Made by a program: the position numbers and the translations under genes. A model generated the notes under the pieces. It saw only the letters and a list, made by a program, of their open reading frames with translations, searched no databases and was not told where the DNA came from. Positions 22,546 through 64,000 of a stretch of DNA of 64,000 nt are shown here, in pieces; position 1 is the stretch's first letter, and each line of letters starts with the position of its first letter. The DNA comes from Magnolia sinica (Eukaryota > Streptophyta > Magnoliopsida > Magnoliales > Magnoliaceae): contig NC_080590.1 in the NCBI RefSeq assembly GCF_029962835.1, positions 68,225,501 to 68,289,500 of the forward strand, read 5' to 3'.

Positions 22546-23099
22546 GGGAAAAGGTTCTATGCGGTCGAGCTCATGGGAACTTCCCATGAGGTCAAGCTGT
22601 GTGGGCCCCACCGTGATGCGTGTTGAATATCAACACCGTGCATTTGATGGGTCCCCTTTAAATTATGGGATAGCCCAAAAATCAGTCGTATACGGAACTC
22701 AAGTGGGCCATACCATCTAAAATCATGTGAAGACATGCCTAAAACATATAAAAGCACTTGGTGGGGCCCACCTGAAATTTGGATGCGTCTAAAACTTAAA
22801 TTGATCCCTCATCCAAGTGGGACACACATAATGGATGGGCTGGATTTGTGAACCACATCTTGGTGGGCCCAAAAAATGATTATGAATGTTTTAATGGAGG
22901 ATAACCCCTCTCAACTTTTGTATATGGTGTGGCCCACACAAGTTACGGATTGACTTGATTTTTAAGCCCTAGGCCCATTATAGAATGGTGCGTTTGACTG
23001 ATGGGGTAGATGTTCAACATACATCATGGTGGGGCCCACACAGCTCAACCTCATGGGGAGTTCCCATGAGCTCGACCATATAAAACCTTTTCCATATAT
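22545..23099 (+). mobile_element. Inverted-repeat element family M2, copy 1
   Basis: Left end GGGAAAAGGTTCTATGCGGT and right end CATATAAAACCTTTTCC form inverted termini of about 85 bp that include GAGCTCATGGGAACTTCCCA, a near-palindrome. No coding frame. Both borders abut TA repeats. Confidence 0.75.
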
Positions 23100-23106
23100 A
23101 TACATA

Positions 23107-23398
23107 CCTGCGCACCTTTGCACACGTGTCATGGGTGTCTAATCCGAATGGTCCATGTGATGCGGAATCCCATGAAACCCTAAGGGATAAATTTTCACCA
23201 TGATCTAAAATTCTAGTGGTCCATAGTAAAGAGAAATGCAAATCAAGGGAGGAAACTGTTTTCATTTTTCATGGCCCACCAAAGTTTTGGATCAAACTAA
23301 AAATTGGGCCCCAAGGGGGGGGGGGTCACATGGACCATTCAGATTTTAGATTCACATCATGTATGATGAGTTCTCAAAAAAGTTCAAAACTGGTGTGT
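23107..23398. mobile_element. hAT-like element family M1, copy 2
   Basis: GCGCACCTTTGCACACGTGT on the left; AGTTCTCAAAAAAGTTC on the right. It is inverted relative to the copy at 32157 and lies exactly between the two M2 copies. Confidence 0.6.
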
Positions 23399-23401
23399 GT
23401 G

Positions 23402-23945
23402 TGGAAAAGGTTTTATGGAGGAACTTCCCATGAGGTCAAGTTGTGTGGACCCTACCATGATGTATGTTGAACATCAACACCATTAGTTAGATGCATCATT
23501 CCATTGTGGGCCTAGGGCTTAAAATTCAAGTCAATCCTTGACTTTTGTGGGCCACACCACATGCAAAAGTTGAGAGGGGCTACCCTTCCATTAAAACATT
23601 CATAATCATTTGTTGGGCCCACCGAGATGTGGTTCACAAATCCAGCCCATCCATTATGTGTGTCCCACTTGGATGAGGGGTCAGACCAAGTTTCAGACGC
23701 ATCCAAATTTCAGGTGGGCCCCACCAAGTGCTTTTATATGTTTTAGGCATGTCTTCACATGATTTTAGATGGTATGGCCCACCTGAGTTCCCTATATGGC
23801 TGATTTTTGGGATTTCCTATAATTTAAAGGGGACCTATCAAATGCACCATGTTGATGTTTGACACACATTATGATGGGGCCCACACTGCTCGACCTCATG
23901 GGAAGTTCACATGAGCTCGACCGCATAAAACCTTTTCCCATATAT
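23402..23945 (-). mobile_element. Inverted-repeat element family M2, copy 2 (opposite orientation)
   Basis: The sequence is the reverse complement of 22545-23099 through almost its whole length, for example CCAAGTGCTTTTATATGTTT here against AAACATATAAAAGCACTTGG there. The two copies could fold together as a hairpin of over 500 bp per arm. Confidence 0.8.
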
Positions 23946-24095
23946 ATAACTTGATCCAAAACTTTTGTAGTCTATAAAAAGTTTTTAGCTGTCAATCACC
24001 ACTATTTACTAAAGCATGATCCACCTGAGATTTTGGATCTATTTCCGTTATGGGCTCATGCTGTAAAATGATATGGAAAAATGGATGGGGCAGGT

Positions 24096-24100
<5 letters not shown>

Positions 24101-24151
<51 letters not shown>
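24101..24151. repeat. (AT)n microsatellite
   Basis: AT dinucleotides over about 50 bp. Confidence 0.95.
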
Positions 24152-24154
<3 letters not shown>

Positions 24155-24710
24155 TGTGGGCCTTTATGGGACCCACCCTTGATGCCCTGCCACCACCCAA
24201 TGGATGGTGTTCAGTGCTCTATGGGCCCCAACATGATGCGTGTGTTTCATCCATGCCATCCATCTATTTTTATAGATCATTTTACATTATTACACAAAAA
24301 TGAGTTATATCCAAATCTCAATTGGACCACATTACAGGAAACAGTGTTGAATGAACGTAGACCATTAAAAACTTTTTGGGAGCCATAAAAGTATTGGATG
24401 AAGCTGATATTTGTTTTTTCCCTTCATCTGGGTATTTATAACCTAATAAACAGATTGGATGTCTGATAAACAGTACAGTGGGCCTTAGGAGGATTTAAAT
24501 GATGGATATCCAATCACTATTGTTTTCCTGTGGTGTGGTCCACCTAAGATTTATATCCCTCTTATTTTCAGCATAAAGTCCTAAAATGATCTTTAAAAAT
24601 GGATGAACGGAATGAATGAAACACATACATCATGGAGGGGCCCACAGAGCACCGACCACCACCCACGGGGCTGGTGTCAGGGGGAGTAGCCAATCTGTTT
24701 CCCTCACGGC
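24152..24710. mobile_element. Long-inverted-repeat element, family M3
   Basis: The left arm (GGTGTTCAGTGCTCTATGGG, CATCCATGCCATCCATC, AGATCATTTTA) is mirrored on the right (AAAATGATCTTTAAAAATGG, GGGGCCCACAGAGCACCGAC). Arms extend about 200 bp with moderate identity, so nearly the whole element can fold back. A second member is at 25527-25966. Confidence 0.65.
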
Positions 24711-24712
24711 AT

Positions 24713-24733
24713 ATATATATATATATATATATA
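24713..24733. repeat. (AT)n microsatellite
   Basis: Short AT run followed by an AC run, bordering the M3 element. Confidence 0.9.
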
Positions 24734-25526
24734 CACACATCATTGTGGGACTCACGGTAAGGGCCACGCCATATTTGGGTGAGGCTGGGGCGCACCTAAT
24801 CCACTTCCGATTTAATTTGGGTTAATATACACCACGTGTATCAGATCTAAGTGGCTGCGTATCAAGCACCATACAGGACCGGAGTATCAAAATACACGCT
24901 TGTGAATCAAAAGAGTAGATGGGGGCATTTATGTCATTGTAAGTACCGTTCAGCAGTTATTCTACAACGTATCCTGACAGTAATTCTCCGACAAAGATTC
25001 TCTATACGGGTATGAGGCAGTTATTTATTTATATGGAGCTTTGATTCTACCACATGCAACGATGCACCACCAACTCCACATGGCATGCTCGTGGGACATT
25101 CAAACCATCCATCAGGTGGGACCCATATATGTAGACGACCCACTCCACAACAAAAAAAAAAAAAAAAAAAAAAAAAGAAGAAGAAGAACAGTCTACTCAT
25201 AGAGTGGGGATGGAGGGCCCCACAAGGGCGGACATGTCCATGGGAAGTGAGCCGTGAATAAAGCGGGATCCAATGAGAATATGACCTGCTTCAAAAATTA
25301 GGCCGGTTCTTTCACTGATTTGAGTGGGCCACCCCATACGAAAGCAACATTATTATTATTATTATTTTGAAAGGTGCGAAATCAACAGTTATAGTTAATT
25401 TTTAAAATAAATAAATAAATAAATTTACTTGCCAATGGTCGACATTTTTGTCCCAGGTGTGGCCCACCGCACAGCTAAGAGGGTCCGGCTTCAGTGGATC
25501 CCCGGTTCCGGTGGTTCCCTGACTCT

Positions 25527-25966
25527 GAGGCCCACTGTAATGTATATGCCTTACATCCATGCCGTCCATCCTTTTTGACAGCTCATTTTAGGGCATGATA
25601 CCAAAACCGAAGCAGATCCAAATCTTAGGTGGACTTGCACAAAGGAATTAGGGGTGATTGAATACCAATCATGAAAAACTTCTTGGGTGCCACTGGAATG
25701 TATCTTTGCCATCCAACCGTTTGATAAGGTCACAAAGACATGTATGAAGGACCCACACAAACATATGCTTGATCCAAAACTTTTTTGGCCCACAGGAAGT
25801 TTTTAATGGTCAATTACCATTTTTTTTTCCAGTGGTGTGGTCTACCTGAGATTTGGATGTGCTTAAATTATTGTTATTATTATTATTATTATTATTATTT
25901 TGCATCATGCCCTAAAATGAACCAATGACGTGGATATAAGGCACATACATCACAGTTCGGCCCCAC
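25527..25966. mobile_element. Long-inverted-repeat element, family M3, another copy
   Basis: GAGGCCCACTGTAATGTATA with CATCCATGCCGTCCATCC and TCATTTTAGGGCATGAT on the left is mirrored by GCATCATGCCCTAAAATGA and ACATACATCACAGTTCGGCC on the right. A TTA microsatellite interrupts the right arm near 25870. Confidence 0.65.
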
Positions 25967-26319
25967 AGTCTCGATCAGAGGTCCTATGCATGTGCCAGGT
26001 TGGCAAGTGGGCTGCATGTAAAAGATATATATATATATATATATATATATAACAAAAACAAAAACAAAAACAAAATAAAATAAAATCGTCCTACCTTCCA
26101 AAAGCTTACGCATACAGTATGGTATACATCCGTAATAGAAAAGGAATCTAAGCACCACAGCTGCAAGCTGATTGATAGCAGCCGTCGGCTACCGACCAGA
26201 ATCTGGGGGCCATGGGTTGCCATATCAGCATCCTACATGGCATGGGAAAGGTTGGCAGGTGTGGTGGTGGCAGCCTGCCTTTTGCTTTTAAGTTACCCAC
26301 CTTGGTTCAATTCCAATAC

Positions 26320-26547
26320 TCTCCCTACTTTTCAAATCCTCCATTTCCATTGTATTACATTACATTCTCTCGTTTTTTCCATTCTTTCTTTTTTTCCTTC
26401 TCTTCATTCAATCTCCACACCTCCATTTCCCATAAAACCATTAATCTCTTCATTCACTTCTTCCTCCACAACAACACTAGTATCCGTTCCTCCTTTTTCT
26501 TGGAGTTCTTAATCTGATGATCATCCTTGTCTTCTAAATTCTGAATT
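26320..26547 (+). promoter_or_regulatory. Probable core promoter and 5' UTR of the myosin gene
   Basis: A pyrimidine-rich, T/C-dominated stretch (CTCTCGTTTTTTCCATTC, TTTTTTTCCTTCTCTTCA) leads to the ATG at 26548. This is a common look for plant 5' UTRs. No clear TATA box is seen. Confidence 0.4.
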
Positions 26548-63527
<36,980 letters not shown>

Positions 63528-63739
63528 GTAATCTCACACAACATCCAATACCAACGAAACGAGTGCGCAAATATTGTTTTGATGCATTGCATCACATCGA
63601 TGCCTTGGGCTATCTGATACGATACATTTTGTTGCTTAGCTCAATTTGCTAGTCTTAGTTTTAATTTTCTATCTTTTCCAAGAAAAAAAAAATTTTGAAA
63701 AGAGTGTTTAAAATAAAAATAAAAATAAAAATAAAAAAC

Positions 63740-63970
63740 GATTCTTCATGGTACGCATGCTAGCACGGTGGTTCTACTGTGTGTGGGATATGAGCCATTC
63801 ATCAGCTGGGCCAACCTTGAACATGCCTTATCCAAAAAATCAGGGCAGTCCAGTCATTAAGTGGGCAGATAGAGAAACATAGACCAGTTTAAATTCCAGG
63901 TGAGGGGATGCAGAGGGCAGGTGGGCCCACCTGATGCATGGCCCTGATCGAAAATGCGTTGTTGAGAAAA
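63740..63970. mobile_element. M10-like element after exon 39
   Basis: GAGCCATTCATCAGCTGGGC and GGTGGGCCCACCTGATGCAT are inverted around GAACATGCCTTATCC. In the last intron seen. Confidence 0.4.
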
Positions 63971-64000
63971 CTGTCAATCCCCTTCACTCCAAAACCCCCA

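Noticed and set aside
22411-22720. Open frames reading IYIYIYIY on both strands
   Set aside because: They are translations of the AT microsatellite and adjoining M2 tip, with no independent support.
26212-26517. Upstream open frames ending before the myosin ATG
   Set aside because: They lie in the pyrimidine-rich leader region and have no family match; at best small upstream frames.

Overview
This is nuclear DNA from a flowering plant. It holds one host gene, a class XI myosin whose 39 exons all have GT-AG junctions. Around it are plant LTR retrotransposons (Sirevirus-type Copia, other Copia, Tat-type Gypsy), L1- and RTE-type LINEs and many small inverted-repeat elements. Kilobase introns and a dense family of GTGGGCCC-containing elements fit a large, repeat-rich genome. 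A magnoliid (Magnolia, Liriodendron or Cinnamomum type) is my guess from repeat style only. No bacterial, plastid or rRNA sequence was seen.

Layout. (1) 1-20305 is a retrotransposon nest. An older Sirevirus-type Copia element (4547-7187 plus 17668-20305) was broken in its reverse transcriptase by the 3' half of a second Sirevirus-type element (1-4546, with a 2.2 kb LTR). It was broken again in its env-like reading frame by a 10.5 kb Tat-lineage Gypsy element (7188-17667). The Gypsy element has both LTRs, a degraded pol with two RNase H domains, no visible gag, and an antisense gene with a plant mobile domain. (2) 20306-26330 is intergenic and packed with fold-back and inverted-repeat elements and AT or CT microsatellites. 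(3) 26548-63527 is the myosin gene on the + strand. Motor, six IQ motifs, coiled coil and nearly all of the globular tail are present, about 1,514 codons without a break. The last exon(s) lie past the window.

The myosin introns carry most of the novelty. Intron 1 directly follows the ATG and is 96 nt, open and in frame. Introns 7, 10, 27 and 33 hold nested non-autonomous elements whose ends are built from degenerate short words (TATCG, TAGCG, CCGTAACGG). Intron 38 is 15.1 kb and contains an RTE LINE split by a Copia solo LTR, a minus-strand Sirevirus-type LTR, an L1 with a 14-bp target duplication that itself holds a roughly 48-bp RTE 3' fragment, a Tat-type solo LTR with a perfect TGTAT duplication, and minus-strand Copia remnants.

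Two patterns cut across the window. Four unrelated LTRs each carry an array of their own short CG-containing word just upstream of the TATA box. At least four families of small elements share an AGTGTT-like terminus while using a different subterminal word. Exon and domain calls rest on reading frames and splice sites seen in the sequence together with family knowledge. Clade names for mobile elements are inferences from motif recognition without any database search.
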